Of a DNA stretch of 64,000 nucleotides, positions 9,449 through 20,674 are shown piece by piece; the first letter of the stretch is position 1; each line of letters opens with the position of its first letter. Origin of the DNA: Schizosaccharomyces osmophilus (Eukaryota; Ascomycota; Schizosaccharomycetes; Schizosaccharomycetales; Schizosaccharomycetaceae); the NCBI RefSeq assembly GCF_027921745.1, contig NC_079240.1, positions 551,001 through 615,000 on the forward strand, in the 5' to 3' direction. The position numbers were made by a program, and so were the translations under genes. The notes under the pieces were generated by a model that saw only the letters and a list, made by a program, of their open reading frames with translations, was not told the DNA's origin and did not search any database.

Positions 9449-11051
9449 GATTGTTGCTTGAGACGGTTGTAGAGAAATATCCTAAAGAAATGAAAAGCAA
9501 GATTTGGTACTTTTTTCCAATAGAAAACCGCAATTGATTCAAACAAGCGTTCTTTTCAGGGAATGGGGCTAGGAAAGTGAGACTTTGTAGAAGGACAGAC
9601 CAAGTGACACTGCGAAGGACATGACGAACAGGTAACACAGTAAACAAAAAGCAGTGGATCCAATTCTGTTTTTTGCAACTCCTTTTTGTTTTCTATTCTC
9701 TAGTTAAAATTACAATTGCACGGTAGAGTCCCTAGTGGACCATTTCGGTTTCTCTGATTGGCATTGTGATTCTTTGGATGACAAGCGATGGATGCAATGA
9801 TTCCCAAAAAAGAGCTTCAATATAAATCGATGCATCGCAGAGAAAAATTCTTACCAAAAGCCAGGAACAGGGAATAGGAAAACTTGGTATGTCTGGAAAA
9901 GAACCCTTTCTCTTTTTTTTTTTATTTTCCCCGGGGGGAGGAAGATTTGACAACTACAAACCCGTTATTCGACCAACACACTTGCTTCTTCCAATAAATT
10001 CATAGTGGCTTCTTTTAGACAGAAACGAAGAGTCATAAACAACTAATCATCGATCATTCGCTCCTTCAACCGGGTTTTTTTCCACACATACACAAATCAT
10101 TACATATAGAACTCGAAATCCGTCATATTCTCTAACTATAGATGTAGATATAAAAAAGAAATAGAAATAGAAATAGAAATAAAAATAAAAATAAAAGTAG
10201 AAGTAGAAACTTGCTATGGAAATCTGCGTCCAAAAGATCCAGCTTTCTTTCTTTTTGTCCCCCGCAAAGGGACCCTCGTTCGCATGGGTTACAATGAAAA
10301 GAAGCGAACTCGTCTAAACAACAATGTGACGTCGATCATGACCTAGCAAAATTTCCCTTGAACAACACGTTTGCCACTTACCTAAAACCAAAATTCTTAG
10401 AAGTAGAGGGTATACTGAGGTTCAGCTCCTAGAAACATTAGAATACGAGGCATAGAAAAGGTATTCTCGGTTTACACGTTGTTTTCGTTCTTCGTTTTCT
10501 ATTTTGTACATTTGTTAGACTCTGGTATTCATTGGCATCTAGGTCTCTGTCTCTGTCTTTGTTGGATCATTGCATTAGTTTCTTTCTTTCAGATTTCCTT
10601 TTTTTAATTTAATAATCTCTTCCTACTGAAACTGGAATCCCTACTCTTTGCGTTAGGTTGTTGCGTTCCACTCCACTCCTTTTTCCAATACTTTCCAGTC
10701 TCGTTAAACTAAGTGAGAGAGAGTGAGGAATTCTCTTTGTTTCCTCCTCCACACTCTCTAGTACTTCCCACCTGCTTTGAATTGCCCTTTGAGACTTTTG
10801 TTTTTTGCTTTTCCTGCTTTCGGGGGTTTTCCTTTGTTTTTTTTTTTATTCTATTTCTTTATTCGTTTCCCATTTCTGCCTTTCGCAACTCTTTTTTTTT
10901 TATATACCACCCTTCTTATAGACACTTCTAGCTTTCTGACGAATTCCTTGTTTGTGTGTTTCTTTTCCTTTACTCTTTTTATTTTATTTTCCATCTCATT
11001 TCGTGACATAAATTTCTTGATTCCCATAGAAAATCAAACAAAAACAAAAGA
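9449..11051. other. Divergent pmp31-msy1 intergenic region, no wtf gene
   Basis: About 1.6 kb between divergent genes. In S. pombe, as I recall, wtf10 sits here; I see no wtf-like multi-exon membrane ORF. The sequence holds a short AAATAG microsatellite near 10160-10210. A strongly T/C-rich tract (about 10480-11030) follows, probably the long msy1 leader. The plus-strand frames 10713-11055 are pyrimidine-tract artefacts rich in Phe and Leu. Confidence 0.6.
10158..10209. repeat. AAATAG/AAATAA hexamer microsatellite
   Basis: Tandem, slightly degenerate repeat of about 50 bp. Units read AAATAG, AAATAG, AAATAG, then AAATAA variants, ending in AAGTAG copies. Confidence 0.75.
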
Positions 11052-14030
11052 ATGAGTGCTCCTACGAATAATCAAGAAGTTCCCACACAAGGCCATCATG
11101 AGCCACATCACTCTGATGAATTATCACTTCCTGAATATACCAACCAAGACCCCAATCCCCAATATATTCCTGAACAACAAACCATCGAAGAAGATGCTCC
11201 TAATCAGCACGAGTTCGAAAGTGAACTTGAACGTTTGCACTCGAACGAAACTCAAAGGTCAAATTCTGGTCACAATGGTCGCCCTGTATCGACCGCCTAT
11301 TCGACCGCTTCTACTGCCTCTCACATGAGTGTTGAAGATCAGGATCAAATTTTGAATGCAGAAATGTCTGTTCATTCTCAATCTCTTCGTCGTCGTGGCA
11401 CGAACAGAAGCATTCGTAGTTCTATGCGTCGTTCTAAAAGAAGCGCCAGCCGAAAATCAAACAAGTCATCCAAACATGACAACATTGAGGAGGAAAAGTT
11501 TCCCAACCATGATGATGAACACCAATTGGATAATTTCGGTCTTGTTGAGTTCAGTACTGAGTCTGCCATCAGGGCTCCAGACAATCCTATCCATATTTTC
11601 GGAAGAATGTTCCAAGTCATTCAAAGACAAAGTTTTTTCATTCGTTCCATGATTTATATTCTTCCCTTTGCAGTCTTGTTGCTGATTCCCATCTTTATCG
11701 GTCGTTTTTATCACCTCAAAACAAATGACGGGTACAATAATCAGATTCGCTGGATCCATATTGGCGGTGTTCAGTTGATGTGGATGGCTATTTGGTGGGA
11801 AATTATTTGGCTCAGTTTATGGGCTGGTCGCTTTGCTGCAAAGCTACTTCCCTTCATTTTTGCATTTATCGTATCTTTTGTCAGCAACAATGTTACAAAG
11901 TGGAAATGTATGGCAATAGCTTTGGAATTTCCTTTGACATTGTTCCTATGGATGATGGCCTGTTATGTAAGTTTCCTCCCCATCATGACTCGGCACCATG
12001 TCGGGGACGGCGGTGTGTTGGACGTGCAAATGACGGCTCAAGGAAAACGTACTCAGCTACAGTGGGAAAAGAGTGCAAACAATGTTCTGATTTCCCTTTT
12101 TATTTGCTCCATTATGAATTTGGTTGAAAAGTTTTTAATGCAGCTCATTGCAATGTCTCTACACAAACGCCAGTACGAATCTAGAATTTTGTTTAACAAA
12201 TTTGCAATTAACGAGTTGGCTCACCTATACGATTATGCTAGGACTCGCTCCTTTGATTTTAATGATGCCATTCAACGTGCTAAAAAGACTGGTCTCTTCA
12301 ACTTTGCAGAAAAGGACCGTGGTGGAAAGACCGTAAATACTGCAGCTCGAGTTGCTCAGAACGCTTTGAATCAGACAACTTATCGGGCAATGGGTGCTTT
12401 TAATTTCGCTCATGATATGATTAATAAGGTTGCTGGTGAAATTTCTAACCGTGAAATTCAAGGCTCTACGTCCCCCAGAAATGTTGTTCAGCATTTGCTG
12501 AGAACTACTCGAGGCTGTCAGTCGTTAGCTCGTTGTCTGTTTCAAGCTCTGGTGAGACCTGGTAACATTGATATTGTGTATGATGATTTCGTCCCGGTTT
12601 ATAGAAACGAATTTGATGAAGTAGACCAAGAAAAGCTAAACGCATGTTATAATATCTTTGATCGTGATTTGAATGGCGATATTACTTGTGAAGAGATTGA
12701 ACTAGCGATTGTGGAGATTGGAAAGGAACGAAAAATCATATCGGCTTCTCTTCGTGATCTGAATGTATCCATCGGCAAACTAGACGCAATTTGCATGTTT
12801 TTTGTTGCTTTAATTACTTTGTTCATTTTCCTTTACTTGATCGCTCGTAACTTTAGTGGTGTCTTAACTTCTGCCGGTACTTGGTTGTTGGGTCTTTCTT
12901 GGCTCTTTTCTAGCTCTGCAGTTGAATTGCTTAATTCCATCATTTTTGTATTTGTTAAGCACCCTTACGATGTCGGTGACCGAATCAGCGTCTTGATTAA
13001 TGGCGTTGTGACCCCAGCAATGGTGAAAGAAATCGCTATTATGTCTACAGAATTTCGTTTGCTGACAGGTGAAATTGTTCAAGCACCAAACAATTTGCTT
13101 AACACACTATGGATCACGAACATGCGTCGTAGTGATGGGATTTCCGATCCAATCACCGTTAGTCTGAAATTTGGTACTACGTTGCAGCAAATTGAGGCTC
13201 TTCGTGTGAAGCTGATTGACTTCCTAAAAGAGGAAAAACGAGACTACAAGCCGGATTTGCTTACTGAGGTAACTGACTTTCCCAATCTGTACTCCATGTC
13301 CTTGCTTGTAGTTTTTTTCCATAAATATAACTTTCAAGATGAGATTCTGAGAATGAGACGCCGTAACATGTTTATGTGTGCTTTGATGACTTACCTTCAA
13401 GAATTGGATATTGTGTCTCCAATTAACAACGCCCCGGGTAAGACAAAAGAGTCACCTATGTTCATCAACGTTGGCAATGGTGCCGCCGCCTTTGGATCAA
13501 ACCCATTTGATAAAACAAACGGAAATAGACCAAGCGAAGGCCCACACGGAATTTTAAGGAATACCTCTGTACGCCAGCCTGTTCCGGAGGAATCTTCAAG
13601 CTCCACTGACGTAGCTGATATGGAAAGACAACCTAGTAAGAAGCGCGTTGATTTTTCGTTGGGAACTTCTCACATAGTGAGTGCGATGGATGACATTACT
13701 GATATAGGGAGCAGCGATTTAAATCGTGAACGTCTTCCTGACGTTGTTATTGAAAGCGCTGGCACTGATGCTATGCGTCGTGAGACGGAATTACGTAGAC
13801 AACAGCAAGAAGAGGCAGAAGAAGAAGAAGAAGGAGAAGAGAACAAAGAAGAAAATGATGGATCTGAAAGGTCTTCCCGAAGATCTGGTCGCTTCAGTCT
13901 TTCGTCTCGTCGAAACCGCAACTCTGGTCGGGCTAGTGCAAATACTTCGCCGGGTTTACGCAATGTTGCTGTAGACGATATGAGGACTTCTCTGATAGGT
14001 CAAAGTACCACTAGATCTGCCCATCTTTAA
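11052..14030 (+). CDS. msy1: MscS-type mechanosensitive channel with EF-hand, Msy1
   Basis: Intronless, 992 aa. The N-terminal 170 residues are polar and Ser/Arg-rich. Several membrane segments follow: about 195-216, 230-255, 262-290, 295-315, then 345-370. An EF-hand loop, [12 protein letters not shown] (about residue 537), has all Ca2+ ligand positions filled. Next are pore-side helices (about 576-600 and 612-640) and the MscS beta domain beginning [10 protein letters not shown]. The C-terminus is acidic then Ser/Arg-rich. Fission yeast Msy1 and Msy2 are ER/perinuclear channels that regulate Ca2+ rise and cell volume on hypo-osmotic shock. Synteny with rpl101/pmp31 selects Msy1. The leader is long and pyrimidine-rich. 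ATG 11052 is the first good start and gives a length close to the S. pombe protein. Confidence 0.93.
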   Translation: MSAPTNNQEVPTQGHHEPHHSDELSLPEYTNQDPNPQYIPEQQTIEEDAPNQHEFESELERLHSNETQRSNSGHNGRPVSTAYSTASTASHMSVEDQDQILNAEMSVHSQSLRRRGTNRSIRSSMRRSKRSASRKSNKSSKHDNIEEEKFPNHDDEHQLDNFGLVEFSTESAIRAPDNPIHIFGRMFQVIQRQSFFIRSMIYILPFAVLLLIPIFIGRFYHLKTNDGYNNQIRWIHIGGVQLMWMAIWWEIIWLSLWAGRFAAKLLPFIFAFIVSFVSNNVTKWKCMAIALEFPLTLFLWMMACYVSFLPIMTRHHVGDGGVLDVQMTAQGKRTQLQWEKSANNVLISLFICSIMNLVEKFLMQLIAMSLHKRQYESRILFNKFAINELAHLYDYARTRSFDFNDAIQRAKKTGLFNFAEKDRGGKTVNTAARVAQNALNQTTYRAMGAFNFAHDMINKVAGEISNREIQGSTSPRNVVQHLLRTTRGCQSLARCLFQALVRPGNIDIVYDDFVPVYRNEFDEVDQEKLNACYNIFDRDLNGDITCEEIELAIVEIGKERKIISASLRDLNVSIGKLDAICMFFVALITLFIFLYLIARNFSGVLTSAGTWLLGLSWLFSSSAVELLNSIIFVFVKHPYDVGDRISVLINGVVTPAMVKEIAIMSTEFRLLTGEIVQAPNNLLNTLWITNMRRSDGISDPITVSLKFGTTLQQIEALRVKLIDFLKEEKRDYKPDLLTEVTDFPNLYSMSLLVVFFHKYNFQDEILRMRRRNMFMCALMTYLQELDIVSPINNAPGKTKESPMFINVGNGAAAFGSNPFDKTNGNRPSEGPHGILRNTSVRQPVPEESSSSTDVADMERQPSKKRVDFSLGTSHIVSAMDDITDIGSSDLNRERLPDVVIESAGTDAMRRETELRRQQQEEAEEEEEGEENKEENDGSERSSRRSGRFSLSSRRNRNSGRASANTSPGLRNVAVDDMRTSLIGQSTTRSAHL

Positions 14031-16746
14031 CTGACTGTCTGACTGAGCTTTATACAATGTGCCTATCCTAACTTATTTCTTAATGAGATCTATGCTTGTA
14101 TTTATTATATTTCTAACAGTTAGGTGTTTAATTTTATTAATTTCTATTTTATTTTTATTTTAAGCCTAACATAAACTAGTTAAAGAAAGAAGGTATCTGT
14201 ACTAGAAATAGCAATTTAAATTTTTAATGCTTATACTTAATTTTTTGGTAAATGGATTCACCGCTCTCGTAACAAGGAGTTTAGAATGTCTATCCTGGAG
14301 AAGGTAAAGTAAGCTAAGCAAGAAGAAATAAAATGGTATTTCACATTGAAGAATTTAAAAGATGGATACATTTTGGCATTGTAAGATGAGATAAGAATTG
14401 ATAATGTGCAAATATTTGATGAACGAAAATGGTAAGTCGTAAATAAACACTCTAATTTAAAAGAGTTCCGACAGCAGAGGCATGGTTCACATAGGTCCTT
14501 TATATAAGTGACTATAGATGGAACATTTGCGATCGTAAATGTCTATACTTAGCTAAAAAGTCAGATTATAAGTCTTTGTCTTTTCAAAGTTGCCTTTTCA
14601 TGATTTGTTTACTTTTTGTAATATTTTAGTCTATAATATAATACAATGGATTTGCATTTTATTAATTTTTTTCAATATTCCATAGGAGAATGTTTATAAG
14701 GCTAAAGAAATGTTATACTACCGTCAAATAAGCATAACGAGGGCACTGACCTGTCATTGACATACTGTCATTGCTTCATGAATGAGACATGCAGAAAGCT
14801 ACTACCAAAACTTTTCAAACTCGCATCTTTGGTTTTAATGGGCAGGTTCTTTTGGGATATTAATTTTTGGTTCAATTAAAGATCCATTCTTTTTTGGGAT
14901 GATTAAAGTGGACCCAGTTTCTACTGACTTTCTTTGGTGATTAAATAGTTGAATTCGTTTAGACTGTAAATATCGGTGCTTTTTTTGTTTTTTGGATTGC
15001 CATTGTAAAAATGAAAAATCTTTATACTCTTGTTTTGGGCTCTAAAGACTCCCCAAACGCTCAATGATGAAAAGTCAGAGAGTTGACCTCCTTCAGATGG
15101 CACACCTCCTCCGTACTCAAATAATTGTGCTTAAATAGAAACAGAAAAGGTCAATCGTTTCATTTTGCTTGAGGTTGGCTGCACTTCCATTAGAAACATG
15201 GCCAACGCCTTTATCCTTTTGTATACAACGAAAAGAATTGCTTCTAATACATCATTAGAATCATACAAATTGATTGACTTGAGTTGGCTGATGGATCACT
15301 CAGAGTTCCGCTGAAGAATCCGCTAAAAATTCTAGGACGGCTTTGGAGCCTTCTGTAGTCCCGTTGTTTATTCTAATTGTTCCAGTAAGCCAAAAGATGC
15401 ATACGTGCATGAACCTGATTATATGCTTTTTAGGAAAAAGCATAGGAAAAGGAAAAAGTGGTATGGGAAGCTCTTTGACTGATATTTTTGGTAATGCACG
15501 CTTTGGAGATTTTTCCTGTCACTATATATTATTAACCTATATAGAATATATAAAAGGAAGAGATGGCACACCCCCAAAATAAGAAATCGTACTTAGTACC
15601 CTTATTGAGCAAAAAACTGAAGTTCGAAGTTTCGTGTCTTTTTCTTCGTGTAGTCTTACTCATAACTTTATATGTTTCTTTCTTGATTTTCGCCCCATCT
15701 TTGGAAGCATCGGTGCTAATGCAGTCCACCAATTTCCAAAGTGTAGATATATTCGCATACAAAAAGAATTACACGCAGCAAGCAAGGATACAATGCATCA
15801 ATAATGCTTTTCGTTTTTATTTGTTCACTCTTTCATGAATCTTTTAGTTTGTTTCGCTTTTCTTCTATGACACTGTTAGCCACATATCGGTTATTTATAT
15901 CACGAATAGAACAACACCTCCTAATGATTATTTTGGTAATTTCACGAAAACTCCTGTCAATAAGAACTGTAACTTCATTCTGGTGCTGATACATGCATAT
16001 CTTTGATATCTTTGTAAAGAATTTGAAAAAATTCGAATCTTTCTACTCATATATACTACAGCTAAAAGTTTCCTCTAAAGAAAAAATTCTATTTCTAGTT
16101 TATTTTCCATTATGAAATCATCTCCGAAAGGATAATCACATTTTTAAAAACGTCTCTTTCACCTTTTGTTTACATACCATTCGTAATATGTCGCTTCTTT
16201 AGTTTTATGACTTGCTAGTTGTCACAGACGAGATTTCACCTGTTATGAGAAAAAGTATTCAGTGGAAATTAATTTACAGTTTTAAGATGAATTGTATTTG
16301 AATTGGATGATTTAATACTACTAACTTGAAAGAGTAATAGCTTCCAGGGATCTGGTTCACTAAGTAAGTTGTAGACAATATATTCAGCTAGACCAGTCAA
16401 ATCTTCCAACTGGAGATATATATACTTGCTAAAGTAACTAATAAGGCTTTTTATTATTATTATCTTTTTTTCTAATGAAATAATTTTGTTGAAAACTTCC
16501 GTTGTTTACAAATCGTAACAAAGGGATTTGTTTGTATTATTATCATACAATATTTCGGCCTTGACATAATCGATGCTTACTAAGAAACGCAAGCATAAAC
16601 AGAGAGAGACATAGATCATTTGATCAGATTACCAATTCGTAGGTTCATTATATAAGTAGTCGCTCTCCTCGGCTCATTTTCAAAGAACTACAAACCGCAA
16701 TACAATTGTATTGAAGCTTCAAAAGTAACCTACAAATAAAGTAAGT
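14031..16746. other. 2.7-kb gene-poor gap, probable synteny junction
   Basis: Very AT-rich DNA between msy1 and the GST gene. No ORF longer than 91 codons, no tRNA and no transposon ends were recognised. The one ATG-initiated frame worth naming is listed separately (15563-15838). The S. pombe-like gene order stops at msy1 and a different block (mug73 onwards) starts at 17.6 kb, so a rearrangement point lies within or beside this interval. Such AT-rich intergenes are also typical fission-yeast replication-origin candidates, but that is inference only. Confidence 0.55.
15563..15838 (+). CDS. Possible 91-aa orphan ORF, doubtful
   Basis: ATG-initiated open frame starting MAHPQNKKSYLVPLLSKKLK. 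It has one hydrophobic stretch (about residues 24-44, LFLRVVLLITLYVSFLIF) that could be a membrane anchor. I recognise no family, and the length is near chance for such AT-rich DNA. An opposing open frame overlaps it. Listed only because it is the best coding candidate in a 2.7-kb gap. Confidence 0.15.
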   Translation: MAHPQNKKSYLVPLLSKKLKFEVSCLFLRVVLLITLYVSFLIFAPSLEASVLMQSTNFQSVDIFAYKKNYTQQARIQCINNAFRFYLFTLS

Positions 16747-17370
16747 ATGAGCGAAAGAATGAAATTATACGGGTTTGAATTCTCTGGGCATGTTCATAGA
16801 GTTCGACTTTTACTGTCATTTTTGAAAATTCCATTTGAATGGATCATTATTCAGCCGGCAGACTTAAACTCGGAAGAGATTAGACGACTGAATTCATGGA
16901 AACAGGTTCCCATACTTGTTGACGGGGACACCGTTATATCAGATAGCAATGCCATTATGGTATATTTGGTGAAAAAGTATGGGGATGAAGACTTTTGGTT
17001 GCTCAAAGATCCATTAGCATCTTCTTGGGTACAAAGATGGTTTTCCTATGCTACTGGTGAATTACGTTATGGCCCATCACTTGCTCGAAAGATTTATCTT
17101 TATAAAACGAACGAAGACACAGAGGTTCCCAAACAGATTGCGGCTAAATTATTCGACTTTATGAACAATTATTTAGAAGGAAAGGAATATTTAGTTGGCG
17201 ATCATATTACTCTTGCAGACTTTGCTATGTATTCCTACACGTCGCACGCTCCGGAAGGTTATATTTCTCTACGCCCATATCCCAATGTATTGACATGGTT
17301 GACACGCATCGAGAGCCTTCCTGAATATGTCCCTCTGAATTGGTTCAATCCATCCTTGAAAGATTATTAG
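16747..17370 (+). CDS. Glutathione S-transferase, bacterial-like
   Basis: Intronless, 207 aa. The N-terminal thioredoxin fold (about 5-82) has the cis-Pro motif KQVPILVDGD and the glutathione-binding SDSNAIMVYLVKKY (Asp-Ser). The C-terminal helical domain (about 90-205) has the conserved N-capping box in ITLADFAMYS. GSTs conjugate or reduce electrophiles with glutathione in the cytosol. It differs clearly from fission-yeast Gst1/Gst2 as I remember them, which have an NPNGRVPTL-type motif and are about 229 aa. The overall style recalls proteobacterial GSTs. It lies alone at a synteny junction, next to a 2.7-kb gene-poor gap. Horizontal origin is possible but not shown. Substrate unknown. Confidence 0.85.
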   Translation: MSERMKLYGFEFSGHVHRVRLLLSFLKIPFEWIIIQPADLNSEEIRRLNSWKQVPILVDGDTVISDSNAIMVYLVKKYGDEDFWLLKDPLASSWVQRWFSYATGELRYGPSLARKIYLYKTNEDTEVPKQIAAKLFDFMNNYLEGKEYLVGDHITLADFAMYSYTSHAPEGYISLRPYPNVLTWLTRIESLPEYVPLNWFNPSLKDY

Positions 17371-17629
17371 TTACGATGACTGCGTTCTTGCAATAAATGA
17401 ATAAATAAACTTGTTCTTATTTAAAGTGTAAATTGAAAGGTCTCCCTGTTACGTATATCAAAGACTACTTCCTACACACGTTCCCTCAGTAAGATTGACG
17501 GCAAGAGCATTAGATCAATTATCCAAATCTCGAATATCTGAACAAGACACAACAACTAGCCGTTTTCGTCGACTGTAATTTAACTTAGGTGTGAGTTTTT
17601 AGAAATTGATTATACAAAAATTCCGGTGA

Positions 17630-18517
17630 TTATGAATCTGTGAATTGGGCTTCCGGCTCATCTTCTTTCTCCTTTGGAGATTCTGCTTCACTTATGACGT
17701 CCAGCTTTATTGCTTCTTCATTGTCGGTCAGGAAAGAACGTAGGTATGTTTTTGAGAATCTATGCATACCGACCAAATCAATCATCCACGAAAAAATGGC
17801 GCCAAACACCGGGAATTCTAAAAAGTCCAAGACACTGTAAAAGACAGCTTCTCCAATTGGCAAAGAGTAACCAATGCCTTCACACAAACCCCAGCTTACG
17901 AAATACAAAGCCCAAAGGACGAAAAAGTAAACGAGGGAACATATTAATCCAATTTTCGCTTTGCGTTTTAAAGGTTGAATATCATGCTTATAGGTTATAC
18001 AGGTATGCACAAGTGCACAAGCATAACCGACCAACGAAAAAGCGCAGAATCCCCAACGGTGAGTCGAGACAGTCATAGCTGCAGCTAACAAACATAGAAA
18101 GCATAACCAGATGTTAAATACAGTTACGAGGATCCGCATAAAGGAAACACCGGCGAAGTAAAATATGCTAGAAATCACCAAGGGGAAATTGATCATCCAT
18201 TGAATGTAGCGGACGAAGTAGACGACCCGAATCCTACGAAACCAAGTTGAAGTACTCAAGTTGACAAGCGTATATCCCAATTCACCAGCCATGCTAAAAT
18301 AAACGATGGCGGAAACCATGCATGTTACAGAATACACATAATAAAACATTCGTTTTGGTGGGCTGGAAAAGATCGAAACGATAGGATACACGATGGCACA
18401 AAACAAAAATATGGAAAAAACCGCCCAGTAATAGTCCGTTGCCGACTGCAACATGGTTATATCAAGGTGGCTTTTGTTCCATACGTCTGAAGGAATTTTT
18501 CCAACATTGCTATTCAT
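17630..18517 (-). CDS. mug73: Opsin-like seven-TM protein without retinal lysine (Mug73-like)
   Basis: A 295-aa protein with seven hydrophobic helices (about 29-50, 58-78, 105-128, 131-152, 155-178, 192-215, 225-250) and a cytosolic acidic tail. It belongs to the fungal opsin-related family (ScHsp30/Yro2/Mrh1 type). In helix C the bacteriorhodopsin motif RYxDW reads RYIQW, so the proton acceptor Asp85 is Gln; the Asp96 position is Ser. In helix G the sequence reads LDFLEFPVFG, keeping Asp212 but with Phe where the retinal Lys216 should be. It therefore cannot bind retinal and is not a photopump; relatives are plasma-membrane stress proteins. The mug73 name rests on remembered S. pombe order (SPCC31H12.02c) and is less certain than the family. 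Confidence 0.8.
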   Translation of the reverse strand: MNSNVGKIPSDVWNKSHLDITMLQSATDYYWAVFSIFLFCAIVYPIVSIFSSPPKRMFYYVYSVTCMVSAIVYFSMAGELGYTLVNLSTSTWFRRIRVVYFVRYIQWMINFPLVISSIFYFAGVSFMRILVTVFNIWLCFLCLLAAAMTVSTHRWGFCAFSLVGYACALVHTCITYKHDIQPLKRKAKIGLICSLVYFFVLWALYFVSWGLCEGIGYSLPIGEAVFYSVLDFLEFPVFGAIFSWMIDLVGMHRFSKTYLRSFLTDNEEAIKLDVISEAESPKEKEDEPEAQFTDS

Positions 18518-18672
18518 AATTCTTCACGCACTTTTGTTGCTTTGCTTGAAACTTTCAAACCTCAGTTATTGCGTGCCGAATACGGTTCAAAAATAATATA
18601 CCAAATATAGAATAAAAGATATGTATACAATAAAAAAGAAGTATGCTGTTAAGAAGAAAAATTCAACACGGT

Positions 18673-18683
18673 GTAAACAAGCA
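18673..18683 (+). promoter_or_regulatory. FLEX-like forkhead site
   Basis: GTAAACAAGCA differs from the FLEX core GTAAACAAACA at one base. It lies about 155 bp upstream of the opsin-like (mug73-type) gene, whose S. pombe counterpart was named as meiotically upregulated. Binding is inferred. Confidence 0.4.
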
Positions 18684-19242
18684 TCTGTTTGTGATATAAA
18701 TAAACAAACACTATTGACGCAAACAGTTGAGTTCGGTAATTCGTCAGGAAACTTTAAAGAAGGATGATGTGTTTATAATCACATTGAGCAAGCCCACATC
18801 TGTAATACTTTAACATGGACCTGAGGAAGACATAATGTCGAAGCGTCCGTAGATAGTCGAAGCGAAAATTCAGAATTCAAAAATTTCAAATATAAAGAAA
18901 TCGCCAGAATAGTAGTTGGCCAACAAATCTACAAATAAATAAATAAAAAAAAAAAAGGCTAATGATTATAACCTAACCCCATCGTGAAATAAAAAAAAAG
19001 TCGCTTATTATAATTAGTACATTGGCTAATACAGAGGAAAGATGAAGAGAGAATGAACGACGTAGTTTGTCAGCTTGTCATGCATTAGGCCACACGGAAA
19101 CATCAGAAAGATCCGATAATCATATATTCAGGGTATTTACGTACTTATTTTGAAAGGCATTCACGCTGTTGAGTATAGTGAAATCATAAAGGTACTTTCA
19201 TAAGAATCCTAAGTAAACATGTGAGGTATTTAAACCCTTATT

Positions 19243-19265
19243 AAAAAAAAAAAAAAAAAAAAAAA
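19243..19265. repeat. Poly(A) tract of 23 bp
   Basis: Uninterrupted run of A on the + strand, about 90 bp beyond the tho1 stop codon, so T-rich in the transcribed sense. It may shape nucleosome exclusion or 3'-end formation. No flanking duplication that would mark a retroposed tail was noted. Confidence 0.7.
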
Positions 19266-19356
19266 GAGGGCAACGTGGTAAAGTGACTAGCTGATTATGA
19301 AAGTAAAACCATATAAACTGTTTCAACGAAAGCTGAAATCAGAGCTTCATAAATAA

Positions 19357-20091
19357 TTATTTGCTAGAAGCGCTGCTGAAACGTTCAGCACGCTTCTTGG
19401 CTTTTTCTGCTTCAGCTGGATCTTCCAGGATTGAGCTTTTGCGTTTTTGTCCAGTCGTCTGGTTCTGATGCTGTTGACGAAATTTTTGCCTTCCACGCTT
19501 ATCCAAACGCCCTTTACGGGAACGAGATAACTCCCCGTTCATTTGTTCAGCAACAGGTGTGGTTTGTACACCAAACCGAGTGGCACGAGCAGCCTTTTTT
19601 ATCTGGTCATCATTCATTGGCAGTCCGAATCGCTTAGCACGTTCTACAAGCTTAGCTTGCTCAGCTGCCAATAACTCAGGGTTTTGGAAGTCTTTCGTAT
19701 CATCTGCTGTTGACTCTTCAGTGCTAGGCTCTGGCTTTTCGCTCGATCCTGAAGCACCTGGTTTTTCCTTTTGCTGATCTTCGGTCGATTCTTCATTTGC
19801 AGGCTCTCCTTCAGTCTTGGGGGCTTCCTCTTCTGAAGGCTTGGAAGGTTCTTCCACGGCAGCAGTATCATTGTCCATATCTCCCCAATCAATGTCATCC
19901 TCGGGGGGAGCTAAATCACCTAAATCAGCATCGTTGTTTTTATTAGCATCCTCCTTTGATGCTTCAGGCTTTCCTTCCTCTGAGCCAGTCAGTCTAGCAA
20001 CTAATTCATTTTTATTTCCGTTCGTGGAGAGCCCCTTTTCAGCTAGTCTTTCACGTAAATCAGCTACTTTCAAGTTTTTCAGATCAGACAT
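19357..20091 (-). CDS. tho1: SAP-domain RNA-binding protein Tho1
   Basis: A 244-aa nuclear protein of the Tho1/SARNP (CIP29) family, which binds nascent mRNP and assists TREX-linked mRNA packaging and export. An N-terminal SAP motif (about 5-40, LKVADLRERLAEKGLSTNG...KNELVARL) binds nucleic acid. A Glu/Pro/Ser-rich linker follows. The C-terminal half has the RNA-binding repeats typical of the family, RAKRFGLPMNDDQIKKAARA and TRFGV, then a basic tail ending in KKRAERFSS. Single exon. It follows rpl12 on the same strand. Acidic and basic blocks make the flanking frames look open, but only this frame has family motifs. Confidence 0.9.
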   Translation of the reverse strand: MSDLKNLKVADLRERLAEKGLSTNGNKNELVARLTGSEEGKPEASKEDANKNNDADLGDLAPPEDDIDWGDMDNDTAAVEEPSKPSEEEAPKTEGEPANEESTEDQQKEKPGASGSSEKPEPSTEESTADDTKDFQNPELLAAEQAKLVERAKRFGLPMNDDQIKKAARATRFGVQTTPVAEQMNGELSRSRKGRLDKRGRQKFRQQHQNQTTGQKRKSSILEDPAEAEKAKKRAERFSSASSK

Positions 20092-20674
20092 ATCTAGAAC
20101 TTAGCGTTTTTCGACTTTTTTTGTCTATTAACAAAAGCGTCAAAGTTGTAGGTGAGCGTAGACGAGCCCAATATGAACAGGGCTGGAATATAGTGAGCTT
20201 TTACGAGACACGATTTGGAGACTTATAGGTTTATACCAAATTATAAATAATTGCGTTAATAAATAAATTCCATATTTTACAAGCGCAAAAAAGTAGTGTA
20301 TGAGAGAACTCTTCAAAGTGCGCGAAATAAGAATGCTAATTGTCTTGATGCATGCCTTTCGTGGCAAAATATTACTAGATTCTGCACAAAAACCTTAGAT
20401 ACCCTTCATCGTAACTTGGCAAACAAGCTGCGGACAAAATTCACGCACAGCACTAACATTTAAATTACTGTCTATGTATACATGCTTGTTCATACAAAGT
20501 GTATCATCCATCTATCTCGTAAATGCTAGGTGATAATTCTTTATTAAGCCATTGTACGTGTTGTAACCAAAACAAGGTATTTAGTTCAAGGAATATGCTC
20601 CTAAATCTCCATAAATACCCCGGTTCTATTAAAAACAAAAATAAATTCTTTTCAGTCCTATCAAAGAACACTTT
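20092..20674. other. tho1 promoter / rpl12 3' region
   Basis: About 580 bp between tandem minus-strand genes. AT-rich, with no ORF of note and no RNA gene seen. Confidence 0.55.

Larger units (their letters stand above)
18518..19356. other. Upstream region of the opsin-like gene
   Basis: About 840 bp between tandem minus-strand genes. It has a FLEX-like site at 18673-18683 and a pure A-tract at 19243-19265. No open frame or RNA gene is convincing. Confidence 0.55.

Noticed and set aside
14031-16746. Possible solo LTR or transposon in the large gap
   Set aside because: I found no terminal repeats with matching target duplications, no integrase or polymerase motifs, and no tRNA gene nearby.
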